Of a stretch of DNA of 64,000 nucleotides, positions 10,515-22,800 are shown piece after piece; the first letter of the stretch is position 1, and every line of letters begins with the position of its first letter. Position numbers and translations under genes: made by a program. The notes beneath the pieces were generated by a model that was given only the letters and a program-made list of their open reading frames with translations, ran no database searches and had not been told where the DNA came from. Source of the stretch: Isoetes taiwanensis (Eukaryota > Streptophyta > Lycopodiopsida > Isoetales > Isoetaceae); the NCBI GenBank assembly GCA_021234155.1, contig JAJEKV010000041.1:5510829-5574828 (forward strand), written 5' to 3'.

Positions 10515-11545
10515 TTTGGGAAGGGAGTAGAGGCTTAGCCTATCCAGTAACTGTATACTTCATAATTAGAACCCTTTTAGAACCTTTACATCCCATTAAA
10601 CTTCATAATTAGAACCCTTACATCCCATTAAATGTGATTTGTGTGCAAGAACCAAACTTGGAGCTAGAGTATAGTTATGACCATTATATTTGGACCAAGT
10701 CATTAGAGGAGATCCTTAGCAATCCGGGCCTAATAACGGGATCAGTAACGGGATCAGTAGACAATACCTAGATAAGAACACTCGGCGGGAGATTACATGC
10801 GAGATGGAACGAAACTGTGCATAGAGGGAGATACCATGCGAGATGTAACAGAACTGTGCATAGAGAGAGTCCATATACATAGAGATTGGGCATGGATTTA
10901 AAACCTCCTGAAGGAGATGGAACTGTCAATATACAAACCAAATAATGTAGAGGAGAGTGGACAACCTTGACATAACCCCACATTGTGGTTGACAAGGTTA
11001 TCTTATGGGGCAAGCATGCAGACCCTTTTTCATAAAGCCTATACATTGCATTCTGTAATTCATGTACGACACTTAATTGCGACACTCCCCCATAAATCTT
11101 CTCTAGGGACTGTACTAGAAGCTTTTGCAAAATCTACAAAACAACAATAGAGGCTATATTGTTTTCCACGGCTGTCCTTTAGTGGGAAAGGGGTAGAGGC
11201 ATAGCCTACCTAGCAATGATATACTTCATTAAATGTGGCTCGTATGCAAGATCTAGGCCCGAACCCGAAGCTATAGTTATGACCATTTTATTTTGGACCA
11301 AGTCACTAGAGGAGTTCTTAGCAATCTAGGCCTAATAACCAAGACTCAATAACCCATGAGTGCTAAGGAGTAGACAATCCCTGGATAAGAACACTTTGTC
11401 CGTGGGACATACCATGGGAGATGGAACGGAACTCTACATAGATAGGTAGATAGAGAGTCCATATACATGGATTTGACACCTCGTGAGGGAGATGATATAG
11501 ATTAGGTAGTCCATATACATGGAGATTGGGAATGGATTTGACACC
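10515..11545. repeat. Degenerate direct repeat, two units of about 350-400 bp
   Basis: 10515-10940 and 11190-11545 share long stretches, for example TATAGTTATGACCATT, TTGGACCAAGTCA and GCCTAATAAC, and repeated AGAGTCCATATACAT. A LINE reverse-transcriptase scrap lies between and partly in them. The repeat units are probably duplicated 3' parts of a LINE. Confidence 0.55.
10906..11160 (-). pseudogene. LINE reverse transcriptase fragment
   Basis: The minus strand reads CFVDFAKASSTVPRE (motif A region) and, after several stops and shifts, QGCPLSSTLFGLYID (motif B). Both are diagnostic of non-LTR reverse transcriptases. The relic is short and decayed. Confidence 0.7.
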
Positions 11546-11639
11546 TCGTGATATGTTTATGGGGAAAATCAAGATGTACTTTAACATTGACAGCAAAACG
11601 TACCTTGGACCTTTGGTCCCCCTTATGTCGTCATACATG

Positions 11640-12123
11640 TATACTAGCAGCCGAGCCGAGCCTCCTAAAAGGAGGCCTCAACATCATTTGTTTCATAATT
11701 AACTTAATGAGCTTAACTTATATGCCTGCCAGTCTCTGAACAAGTTAAAGAGCGACATCTTTTGTACGCATCTAGTAAGTTAGTACTTTGTGAAATGCTT
11801 AAAGTCTAGTAGCAGGATATAGCAGGTTATGTATGTTCGACAACGAACTTAGGTTTGCTATTCGCCAAAGTTCAGAGGACAGGTAAAATATGTCAAATCA
11901 TATAAGAAAAAACTTCGGGTTTGGGTAACTAAGCGTCCTGGCCCCCAGTGAGAAGATACTTAAAGATGGGGGAAAAAATTACAGCTTTCTTCTTACTTCT
12001 AGTCCTGTTTTATGGTTGCCCCTTTGTGTTGGAAAAAATCTTGTCTAAAAACAAATGTGTATGTGTAAGATTTAGCATATTAAACAAGCATACCATGTGG
12101 CACAAGCTTCTGTGATGTATCTA
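11640..12123. other. Intergenic region downstream of the F-box gene
   Basis: Nothing recognisable. It should include the 3' UTR of the minus-strand F-box gene just upstream of 12124 on this strand. Confidence 0.3.
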
Positions 12124-13305
12124 TCAGAAATGAGAATTGCTTATTCTTTTATCACAGCAGAAGCAAAATCCCACTGAGCTAAATGGTACATTTGGAAGAT
12201 TCTGCCACTGGGGATAACCAGTTGAAAAGTCACAGACAGCTGCCAAAGCACAATCTTCAGCATATCCTGTAACATAGATAAGGTCCCCTGAAGCAGCAGA
12301 TGCTAGTTGGAAAAATCCAAGACGGTTGCTGAAACTGAAGGGGCAAATATCTGTTGTGGCAGCCAATTCAGACCAAGCATCATGCTTTCTGTTAAGAAAT
12401 TTATAAATTCTAATGCAAAGCTTATCAGATTCACAAGAAGCAGCTATGAGATGAAGTGCACCATGGAACTCAACAACTACAGCATCCTCTGCCCTTTCAA
12501 ATGGAAAAACTCTATGTTCTTCCCAAATCCCTTCTCTTGCATCAAAACTCAGCAATACAATTTTGTACTCAACTTGCTCTGCACCATATGTATCAACACC
12601 AGCATCAACTTCATCCTCCACCAAAACATAGAATTTCTCGTCTCCAATATTGCAGGTATACTTTGAATCCCTTGAATCTCTTAGCTTGGGATGTGCTTCA
12701 CCAACATCCTCCCAATCTGCATCAGATGGACAGAAAAGCCTTGTTCCCCATCCTTCTGAACTAGATGCAACTACAAGATGATGGCAGTCTGGATGGTAAG
12801 TATCATCCCCAGTAAAGGACCATACTACAGGTGTGCTGGGTTCTCGAGTTCTAGGGTATCTAGAATATGCCATCACTCTCACTTTCCTTGTTATAGGGCT
12901 AAAAACTTCAATAACCAAATCTCTATATGGTTCCTGCATACAATACACCAGACCTGCACAACTTGATACCGGATTTTGAGTGTCTTTTTCTTGAAGGAAA
13001 TCCAGAGATATAAAGCTCCATGTTTTAGTTGTAGGATCCCATGCATAGAGTGCATCCAAATAATTTAGGGCATTGGACACAAAGAACCACGGCTTTTGTG
13101 CTGCCAATCTGCATTGGAAATGTGCAGAATAAATGATATTGTTCCATTGCCTGCTTACTGCACTCGCGCGAACAATGGTTTTCCATGGCAGAAGCTCCAG
13201 AACACGAATCCACAAATCCTCCGGCAGGTTTTCTGCCGCACAGCTACTAAGTCCGTCTATCTTTTCATGCTTTGATGAACTGGACATATCCAGCACTCTA
13301 TCCAT
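12124..13305 (-). CDS. F-box/kelch-like protein (SCF ubiquitin ligase substrate receptor)
   Basis: This is a single uninterrupted 393-codon frame. Residues 27-65 form the F-box (LPEDLWIRVLELLPW ... VSRQWNNIIY), which binds SKP1/ASK proteins in an SCF E3 ligase. The rest is a beta-propeller-like region with weak kelch-type repeats (LYAWDPTTKTWSFIS, LICSP-type turns, VLLSFDAREGIWEEHRVFP), probably the substrate-binding part, as in plant F-box proteins of about 390 residues. The start at 13305 is chosen because the F-box then lies near the N-terminus as usual. No intron is needed. The reading frame is clean in a region of dead repeats, so it is under selection or recently retroposed. The substrate cannot be inferred. 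Confidence 0.9.
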   Translation of the reverse strand: MDRVLDMSSSSKHEKIDGLSSCAAENLPEDLWIRVLELLPWKTIVRASAVSRQWNNIIYSAHFQCRLAAQKPWFFVSNALNYLDALYAWDPTTKTWSFISLDFLQEKDTQNPVSSCAGLVYCMQEPYRDLVIEVFSPITRKVRVMAYSRYPRTREPSTPVVWSFTGDDTYHPDCHHLVVASSSEGWGTRLFCPSDADWEDVGEAHPKLRDSRDSKYTCNIGDEKFYVLVEDEVDAGVDTYGAEQVEYKIVLLSFDAREGIWEEHRVFPFERAEDAVVVEFHGALHLIAASCESDKLCIRIYKFLNRKHDAWSELAATTDICPFSFSNRLGFFQLASAASGDLIYVTGYAEDCALAAVCDFSTGYPQWQNLPNVPFSSVGFCFCCDKRISNSHF

Positions 13306-13799
13306 GCTCCTTTTGTCCGGGCATTGTCATCTCGAATTCCTGGCGGACACCTCCTTGCAACATCCTTAATTGGCTTGTTCAAAATTCTTGATCCGCCGCG
13401 TCCTTCTTCCACGAAGAGGCGCCAAATTTCTAACGATCGACGTGGCAGATATATTTGCTTTACGTTTTTTTGTCCCTCAATGGTCTTGCGCATTTGTTGC
13501 TAAACACCAATCTAGATCCAACTCATTGCAAATCCAAATCAAGTCACGGAGCTGTCAAGTCATCCTCAAGGAAGAATACAAAACTAGCAAACTAGAAAGA
13601 TTGTAAATGGTCTAAATATGTGGTTGGCCCAGCTTGAAGTTTGGTTGGTTGTTGCCTTAGGGTAATGCAATTGGGGGCGTTAGACAGAGCTGCAAACTAG
13701 GAAACCTAAACCAGTAGCAGTAGCATCACCCTTACTGGGAAACCTAGACCAGTACCATTACCCTTATGATATAATTGTTGGGGAGTTTAAAATCTAGTA
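13306..13799. other. Upstream region of the F-box gene
   Basis: Non-coding. It holds a short repeated phrase (GGAAACCTA-A/G-ACCAGTA at 13698-13755) and ends in a 15-17 base T tract at about 13800. I see no clear TATA box. Confidence 0.3.
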
Positions 13800-13816
13800 T
13801 TTTTTTTTTTTTTTTC

Positions 13817-15650
13817 AAGAAGTCCAGATATTCATAAGATAAAACGTTTACATATATACAGTTGAGCCTAGAGCTGCTACCACTTCTCCGATCCATGATA
13901 GCAGTTAGACTCGGGCCTAGTACTATTAGTCTCTCTCAACCTCTTCTCCATAGGATACTACAGGAGAGATTGACCAAATTCCTAGCCCCTAATGGCATAA
14001 CAAGGGGCCGGTACTAAACAGGAGCTGCCCGGCCTCTTCTCCAAAATAGATACTATGGGAGCCTGAGCTCACGCCCTTCCACATACCCCAAGCTGCGCCA
14101 TTACTTCAAAAAAAAGGCTCTCTCGATATGGCGATATAGATCAGGACCATGGATCGCAACCCATGGAAGAGGTAAGGGTAAAATACATTTGTCTGGCGCT
14201 TGCCTAGAGAGACAGGGTCCTCCTAAAGCTCCACCACCTAAAAATAGAGATGAGCGAGAGCAAAGATCTTTGCAGTTGAAGATATATAGGGAGTGCCCCA
14301 TAGTACGAGGCACTCACCTTCTTCTTGCCAAGCAAACTATCATGAGCACACCACCGCTAGAACCCCGTGAATCATGCCAGCCCATCCGCTTCTAGTCGTG
14401 CAAGCCTTGTCTTCCCTGCAAGACCAAGAAAATAGCAGCTCTAGGGTCCCTAGAAATTTCTAGAGTTCCCGCCCTAGAGGGTATTAGCATTCTAGACTTC
14501 CCCTACCGGATGGCTTACAAGGCAATGAGATCACCCCTTGCCTGGAAAGGGGAACGCGAGCCCCGCTACAAGTTAAGCACTAACCACAAGATCTTCTAAA
14601 AATTTGCAATGAGAAATGAGTAAAGTGCCCCGCCTGGCCCATAGATCTAGGTCCTGTCAACAATGGCACCAAAGATAGAGAAGGGTTGCAGAAGCCTCGC
14701 ACTAAGGATGCCAAAGACCTCTTCTTCTTTTAAAACCAAGATACTACTGAGGAGGCCAAAGATTTTTCCTAATTTCTCGCCAAATTTTAAAGAACTGAAT
14801 CGGTAGAAAATCGGATGAGAGCAAATTTGTACTAGAATAAGGCCCTTCTTCTTATGGCATGAAGTACTACTGAAGTCGCTAACCGGTTCCACAACCGCGG
14901 CTGACCTCTTCTTCTTTGCGTACCAAGATACTATTGGGAGGCCAAACATCTTTCCACCGATATCGAGCCAGCCTTAAAGAGCGGAATCGGTAGATATTCC
15001 GTAATGAAAGCCGGCCGTACTAGAATAAAGCCCTTCTTCTTATGGCATGAAAATACTCTGAGCCACTAACATTCTTTTTCGATTTTCGAGATCATTCTTC
15101 CATCCCAATACCGGCTAGTTTACAAGAAGAAGGCGATGTCTAGAAGGAAGAGCCATTCAATCAACCCGAAACAACTAACACAAGCGCTACTCCCGCGGGG
15201 CGATAAACCTTGTGGAGAGTGAATAAGCAAGAAGCAGATAACCAGGTGTTGTAGACTTACCAAGAAACAGAAAGAATGCTGAATCCCAGGGAAAAGAACC
15301 ATTCCTGGTTAGTTGCACAGAAGGGGGTGAACCTGGAGCTTCCGCTGAGCAAACAGGGTCGAACAGCCCAGATCCAGAGACACGGTGCCCTAGAGGCCCT
15401 CCAGCAGCTAGCAAAGGGCTTGATCTGCAAGAAAGCAGGGGCGGCAAGAGCCGTCCCCTATCGTGCTAAGGGGAACAGGGCCGCCGTCTCCGGCCCGTTC
15501 TCGGCGCCATCCTTTCGCTTTTTTACTTGTGCAGTCAGTGATGAAAAATAAGAGATCCAAATATTATTCTCTGGAATCGGCACAGGTGAATCGCAGGAAA
15601 ATACACCACAGAAATTCCAGTGACTCAGTTGGACATTTCTAAGCATCATT
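13817..15650. other. Mitochondrion-like DNA segment (possible nuclear transfer)
   Basis: Base composition and word use change abruptly. The stretch is rich in CCCTAG/CTAGGG, CCGG, GGGGAACGCGAGCCCC-like and CTTCTTCTTATGGCATGAA phrases typical of vascular-plant mitochondrial spacers. The latter phrase occurs twice (14851-14868 and 15034-15052) with different surroundings. No intact mitochondrial gene is recognised. The segment begins after a poly-T tract and ends before an LTR-like repeat. The call rests on sequence character only. Confidence 0.4.
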
Positions 15651-15704
15651 TAGGAACTTGTATAGTAGTTGAAAATTCTTCTCGCTTATGTGAGGATCAT
15701 TATT

Positions 15705-15800
15705 GTGAGAGGGGGTGTTGTAAATGGCTAGGGATGTATAAGAGCTCATTTATTATGGGAGGGGATGTTGTAAATGGCTAGGGATGTATAAGAGCGAGCT
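15705..15800 (+). repeat. Purine tract followed by a duplicated LTR-like start
   Basis: GAGAGGGGG at 15707-15715 is followed by TGTTGTAAATGGCTAGGG, and the same TGTTG... unit of 30 bases recurs at 15766-15795 after a second GGGAGGGGA. A purine run directly before TGTTG is how the 3' LTR of copia elements usually begins. No internal genes are seen beside it. Confidence 0.4.
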
Positions 15801-16854
15801 AATTGGAACATGATTTCTAATTTAGGAGCAAGCGGAGAGCTACTAACTAGGAATCATGGACCAATTGCGTACCCTAGCAATATCACAATATGTTGGGAGG
15901 CCCCCTTGGGGTTTTCTTGACCATTGGTGTAATAATGCATGCATCTTAAAGGATTGGGGTAATGAAATGTTTTAGTGTTAAGGTTGGCATTGAAATAATT
16001 ATGGTTGTGTTAATTCTAGTTGAATGGTGGCATGACCTCAAGGGATTCTAGACTAGGATAACAAGCATAGAATATTGCCTCGGCTCTAAGAACCTATGTG
16101 GGGTTGTTAAGGTTGAGGCAATGATAGACATTACATTGCTTGTTTAAAAGCTAGGGTTAATGTTTTATCTATGGAATAATCCAAAAGGGGCTAATAACCT
16201 TCAAGGTTACTTAGTAATAAAAACGTAAGTATCCCAAATATCGGGGGTGCCACGAACGAGCTGCCTACAGCAGCGTAACTGCTCAGCAGATAAATTTGGG
16301 CTGCCGAATTCGGATCTATTGCAGGTTGTCAAATCTGGTTCTGGCAGAATCACCTGCATTGCAATGATGTCGCGTGGCTTTACCACATGGGCAAGGTTAA
16401 ACAAAAAGGAGGCGGTAACGAGTTTTTTTGATATACAGGTCAGGCTTCAACTAGCAGTAACACAGGCTTGGGAAAGGGGTGGATTGGATTGTGTGATCTG
16501 GTTAGGTTATCGTGTTTTTGCGTCTCCATTGTCTGTTTGGTGGAGTTAGGTTGTGAATAGGATTAGTGTTTACTAATTTGCATGGGTTTGCATTTGGGTG
16601 CCGTCACATGCAGAGGTGACGCTACAATGGTGATTCTAGTTTTGAAGTTTTGTAGGATACATTATGAAATCCATTATCTGTTTGAAGGTGAATCATGGGG
16701 GATAGGATGACAGCTTTTGGTTAATGATATTGGGGTCTTCATATACAAGAACCGCATTTCAAAATCTCTAAGGCCTGTTTTCACGATGAAAGGAGTTACA
16801 TATGGAAAGTTATAAAGATAGTTTCATATCATCTGAAATGGTGTGAAGAGGGAG
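15801..16854. other. Non-coding region
   Basis: I see no recognisable gene or repeat. The 100-codon plus-strand frame at 16247-16549 has no motif I know. Confidence 0.3.
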
Positions 16855-17109
16855 ATGAAATATATAGGGCAATCGTCCAATTCTTAGAAACGTATGAAAC
16901 AACATATGAAGAAGCCAAATATAAAAATGGCTGAAGATGTTGAGAACTATGGAGACACTTTAAAAATGTTCCAATTTGAGATATTAGGGCATGCTACCAA
17001 TTGTCATGAAGCAAACATATTAGAAAAACAATTTATTTGGCTGCATAATATTGTTAAAAATGGCTATAATGATTTGTGTGGTAATCCCTCAAGTTCAAAG
17101 AAGTTTTGA
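16855..17109 (+). pseudogene. GIY-YIG endonuclease relic
   Basis: Translation gives KYIGQSSNS, one in-frame TAG, KRMKQHMKK, then FEILGHATNCHEANILEKQF and NIVKNGYNDLCGNPS. This follows the GIY-YIG nuclease plan: the YIG half of the motif, the conserved Arg and His, the catalytic metal-binding Glu (ILEKQF) and the Asn of the final NGYN. The GIY strand upstream is lost or frameshifted. GIY-YIG domains occur in homing endonucleases, Penelope-like elements and repair proteins, and I cannot say which source this had. No reverse transcriptase adjoins it. Confidence 0.6.
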
Positions 17110-18750
17110 TACTTGAGACGAAATGGGAAATTGTGATATCAAACAATCTCATATGTAGGGTTGAGTGATATGATCGACTATAATTGTCTTTGTCATGTTG
17201 TGCTTTAAATGGTATGTGACACTTCTCTGCAATGGGATTCTTGAAAAAGTATGTGGAGCATTTGTGCCATTGGGAATATGTAGAACTGGAAACAATAAAG
17301 GGGATTCTCATTTTGGCTGCTTGGTGGTTTGGAAATGCCACATGTGCCATCCGTTTGGGCGTGACTTGTTGTGATGACCATACATGAATTCATTGCCATA
17401 ATTTTGTTGACAGCAGCTTGCAAGTCATGCAATTTAAAATTGTCCAATTGTTCCAAAGTATGAAAAATAACAAGATTGTAGAGAACTTTTCAACTTACAA
17501 CCTGAGGTCTTGAAAAGGCATTGTCCTTAAATTTACTTCTACTCCCATGTCATGCATAAGCACATGCCATGTTAGCCATTGATCCAATATATTCCATATG
17601 ATATTATCTAAATCTGAAATCCCCTAGAACGTCATTTTCCCCTTGTACAACAAGGGTTATTCTCATTAAACAATTGATAATATGGTGGTTTATGGTCCAA
17701 TTCAAACACAAGCACGTGTCTTTGCAAAGTCAAGAACCCATCATAACGATTATAAATTTGTATTATTAACTTGCTAAGCACACGCAAATTTTTTGTGATG
17801 GTCTTACAAATTGATTAATGTTTGACACCATGTAGCAACTTTTTTCTTTCTAGCTATATAGTTCGTATATTAGGAATCAACATTTACGAATCCTTGATGA
17901 CCTACATCAACTATACGATTCAAATTCTCTTTAATATAATTTCACAATTTATAATGCGGTAAATAACACTATAGCAACAATTTATGATGATTGAAGTGAA
18001 AGTAGTTGATAGTTTCTAGTCTTGCTTGCAAATACTTTCATTGGTGCTGGTAACTTAGATATTGCCGGGGATATTGCTTATGTATTTAAGTTTACAAAAT
18101 CAATTCAATTCACTTATTTATACTTTCATGATTGGAAGATGATGGAACTGGTATTTATGATTCAATAAAGCAAGTGGTATGGTGAGATTTTATTGATCAT
18201 TATATTATATAATTTTGAAGACCACTATGAAGCGCAATATCATTGACAATAGCAAATCACCAGAATCAGATGCCTTCAGGAGTGTCACTTTTTGGATGCC
18301 AATTGCAAGAGCATTCAGGCATCTTGTGAAAGATTGCGTGTAGCATCACCTCATGTCTCTGATGTATAAATCTATAACAACATCCAATTCTTATAAGTGC
18401 TCAAAATTGCTGAAAATAGCTAAACACCTAAGATGAAATATGGCAATGTTGATAGTTAGTTCACATACTGGCAAAGCCTTTTCCCAGCCATCCAGGCGCG
18501 ATCCAGAAATAAGATGTTTGAACTGAGCAGCTTCTTTTGGTTATTTTTTAGCATAGCTTTCAAACTTATATTCCATTATGTTTCTGATGTTGTGCCTGTC
18601 TGCATATGCCTACTCCAGTGGCTGCAATGAGAATTAAATGGTTAGCCTGGATAGAAGGAGTATGAATCGGACACCACTTCACAAATAGTTTCTATATTTC
18701 TTCACATCTATATCTCTTCACATCTTCTATAGCAATGAAAGGCTCATGCT
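17110..18750. other. AT-rich non-coding region
   Basis: Many stops in all frames and no motif. I see nothing supportable here. Confidence 0.3.
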
Positions 18751-18755
18751 CCCGC

Positions 18756-19393
18756 TTAAGATTGGCACATATCTCTAAGAATGATGTCTGAAAAAAAATT
18801 CTGAGATAGATCCAATCGTTGCAACTGTTTCAATCTTCTAAATGAAGATGGAATTTGTCCGGTAAGCCCATTTCTTGCAAAGGACCAAATGTTCAATCCT
18901 GATGTATTGCTAAACAGTTCAGGAATAGAGTCCAAGAGCCTATTCTTTGCAATATTTATTACACTCGAAATTCCAAAAAACACACATTTGGAATGCCACT
19001 CTCAAATCTGTTGTTGTTAAGTTCCAAAACCTGAAGAGCAGGAACAATGGTGAACTGTGATAGTATAGTTTCCTGCCAAAAGTTACTACTTAGTGAAAGT
19101 GTCATCAGGTGTCTTAAAAGGCCAGTCTCAGCAGGCAAGGTTCCACTTAAATGATTGTTTTGTAAATCTAAAGAACTAAGCTGGGAGCAACTTGATATGG
19201 ATGTCGGTATGTTGCCAGTCAATCTGTTGAAGCTGAGCTTCAGCCCACTAAAAGATGACAATATGCCAATGTCTTGAATCGAAGCAAGCTGTACAAGGAG
19301 CCAAAACGAAAAACCAATCCAGGTAAAGGCTCGGACAAAAGAAAGAGCTCCAACCACAGTGGAGCAAATGCTCACAGTTGATTGATGGGCCAC
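18756..19393 (-). pseudogene. LRR receptor-like protein fragment
   Basis: Plant-type extracellular leucine-rich repeats follow each other: LKLSFNRLTGNIPTSIS, LSSLDLQNNHLSGTLPAE, LQVLELNNNRFESGIPN, then in another frame NIWSFARNGLTGQIPSSF and LQRLDLSQNFFSD. The LxGxIP signature is that of LRR receptor kinases and receptor-like proteins, which sense ligands at the cell surface. A frameshift near 18,970 and the lack of signal peptide, transmembrane and kinase parts mark it as a fragment. Confidence 0.8.
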
Positions 19394-19708
19394 AAGAAAT
19401 TATCATGTTCAAGAATTAAAGTTTCTTTGTTAATTTTCTCTCTAGTTTTTTACATTCATTTAATGAGAGGTATGTTTGCTCTCCACTAAGCGAGCTCAAA
19501 TTATAAATGTTTGCCTTGGAAAATAGTTGCAGATTTAGTAATGGATACTACCATTTTGTACAAAACGTGCATAGGAAGGCTGACTTTTTTTCTTTTAATA
19601 CCGGCATCCCGCTTTACCTCAGCTTCTTGGCCGTGCAGTGATACGTCGTTATCAATCAGCTTTTAGCTGAGCAATTTGTGTGAGGCTATATGACTCATTT
19701 TGTACGGA

Positions 19709-19868
19709 TCATATTACAAGCCCTCTTTCACTGTGTACTTCTCTGTGTCTGGTCGTCATTCTGTGGATCGCGTCTGCCAGATCCCGTAATGATTCTGTCA
19801 TCTTCATCAGCCTGTGGACTGGTTCCCCCCACCTTATATTTCTATATCTGTCCCTGATGTCTCCGTAT
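19709..19868 (-). pseudogene. LINE ORF2 C-terminal end (distal part)
   Basis: This is the continuation of the zinc-knuckle region after the TIR element: DIRDRYRNIRWGEPVHRLM and a stop. It belongs with 23322-24063. The duplicated 8 bases at 19861-19868 are the target-site duplication. Confidence 0.7.
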
Positions 19869-22800
19869 CCCGGGGGGTTCACCTCTATATAAGGGGCATA
19901 TGGCATGTGCGTGCATCAAGTCAAGAGAAACCCCTATGTATACAGCTGACCCTCCATAGAAACCCCTATGTATACGGTCCCATACTGTCGAAGAATCATA
20001 CCCGATTCCATACTTTTACACCCAGTCTAAGCACTTCTTGCCCTACCCTTAACCTTATTTTTACGTTCATTATTCATTCATGTATCCTACCGTCTACCGT
20101 ATATTTACATCCAGTCTGCAAATTTCAGGTTATGGATCGCGTAATTTCAGGTCACATGGATCACGTATTGTGGCCTCCTAGGTGTCAAAGGTGACCCGTA
20201 AGTAAACCAAAATTTTAGGTCCCATGGATCACATATTATACGCTCTTGGTGTCAAAGGTCACACGTAAGTAAACCCACATAAGGCAATGCCACTCACAGC
20301 TAACACCACACGTGGCACGCCTGACCACAAGCAACCTCCTCCATCTAAGAGGTAGTTACTATTATGCACTCCAAAAATGAATTTTAATGTCACGAGTGAT
20401 ATTTTTTTAACATTTGGCATTTACCAGAATTTTTGCAACAATGGAACTTCGAAGGTGCACAATTTAAAATTTTCCTATAAATGATTCTCTTCTTCCAAAT
20501 ATTTGCTAACTTATATGAACCATTTTCCTCCTGATAAATAAGTAAATCCAAAGATGCACTAACATATTTTTATTAGACTTCGCACAAAAATAATTCTCAA
20601 TGTAGCCCTCTAAATCTCACATCTTTCTTTGCACTTGCAATCAGCAAGTATGATAACGATTATTCTCTATAACTTATCCGATCCGTAGAACTACCTTGGC
20701 AGGAATTTTCTCAAAAAATGGCATTTGTTGCTCCTTGCTTCTCCTTAGACACTGCAATTTCTTGTTAATGATCCAAGGGTAATGTTAATCGATCGCCGTA
20801 AGGCTTGAAAAATCAAGTAATATCCAAACATGGCGGATGTCTCTCAGATGCGAAGTCGTTCCATAAGCAATAGTCCGCTATTGAACTTATCGTGATATTA
20901 AATAATGGCCCTGTACTCCAAGTTGTTGCATTTCCCTTAGCCGCTACCGTGGAGTAAAATCATTGTCGCCTTCTTCCGGGGTACTTGTTGCATTGCCCAC
21001 GATACTAAACTGCTGTTTGAATATCATCCTTAATGTAACACAAAAGACATCGGGAATGACTATTTGTTGACCGCACTACCCTCTTGGCCCTTGGTAACAA
21101 CGGGATGTTCCTTCACAGTTCTAAAGCGCTTAAAATATAGACTAGCATTGGCCCCGCCATAAAATTAACAAAAGCTTAAACAAGTCATGACAATAAATTT
21201 TAAGCATGACTCGCCAATAAATACACCTTGTCTTTTAGGTCTTCAACTCGCTTCCTCCATCCAGATTGTTTTTTTACTACGAAAACCACATTGTGTCAAC
21301 GTTATACCCGATCCTTGGCTTCGTAAACCTTCTCCGATTAAGGATATAGAAACTGCATGCATGTATACATAAATTACTTAACCCGACAAGATGCGGGTAC
21401 AATCATGTTCAAGATTTACTGGCCCGGTATGCAAGAACATGTAATATTAACATGAATAAATTCAAAGCGAAATAAATAGGAATGAGCAAAAGCATACCCG
21501 CTAGTAAATACATAGCATACATTATACAAGAGCAATTTGAAGCAAAACATACAAAGGAGAATGTTCAAGATAGAAGACATCGACCCGCTTTGCCTTCAAC
21601 TCGCTTCTTCCTCCTACTGCGCATCAACATGCTTGTACAAGTGCTCTCTCCTTAGTTCTCGCATTATTCGGGGTTTGCAACTTAGAATCTTCGGCTCGGT
21701 CCAACTCAAGGATGAAATCTGATCCCTTGAACATCGAAATATGTCTGAGCCTATCAAATAGACCTAATCCATGGGACCCACAACAACAAGACATATTGGG
21801 AGAATTTTAACTTTCCAAATATATATCTCGAGTTTTTGAGAAACAGGTTGTAATACATGGTATCTTTCTATTGAATGTCATTTACAACAGATTATAAAAG
21901 TGACCATATCTACTAGACCATATCTCTGTTTGCGTTGAAACAACAGGCATTACAGAGATTAATCAAATGCCTAAAATTAATGCTAGGCGACCCTTTTTCA
22001 AAATCCTAGTCTAACTTTGTCTAAACAAGACAAATAGTTTCTTTGTTCTGAATTAACATCAGATTGGCAAAATGACCATATCTAATAGACCATAACTCTG
22101 TTTGCATTGAAACATCAGGCATCGAAAAGCTAAATCAAATGCCTAAAAGTATTACTAGGCGGACATTTTCCAAATTCCTAGTCTAAGTATGTTTAAATGA
22201 GACAAATAGCCATAGAAAATTCGAAAGTGAAATCAGACGTATTTAATTTCCCAAACCTGATTTGGAGCTCTTCTAAAAATTGCTTCTTGTTTGTATCATC
22301 ATAGGGTGTCTTGCAGCGTAATCATGCCACAAGGAATTTCGTTTTGCTCCCTAAGCCCATCAAGCTTGCCGCATGAGATAAGGTTGTTTCAAAGATATCT
22401 TCAACACGAATCATAGTATAATAGGATCTCTACACCGGATATAAAGTGTCATTCCAATTGGTGGTACTATGTAACATGCATTCTCAAGCATGCACCATTC
22501 ATAAGCATTCCTATAAGCCTAGAAGCCAAGTATCGGAAAAACCGCTTTTTGTATCAAACCCGGTATTGCCTATCATGCACTCAGATTTCGTGTGTTTGTT
22601 ACCACAAGTAGCGGCATGCTTCGACCAAAACCGATGTCTGTACTTGCATTTTGAAAAAATATCATCGTTTTTTTTATCTTTGGTGAAGCAGATCCGATAG
22701 CTTCAATTCATGAAGCGACCATAGTAGATGCTAGCTTTCACTCCAACGGCATCCAAAAGGACATTTTCCCGTGGACCAAGCATCCAACCGGGCGGTTTCA

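Noticed and set aside
12307-12764. Plus-strand frames opposite the F-box gene
   Set aside because: They are antisense shadows of a clean 393-codon gene with a recognised domain.
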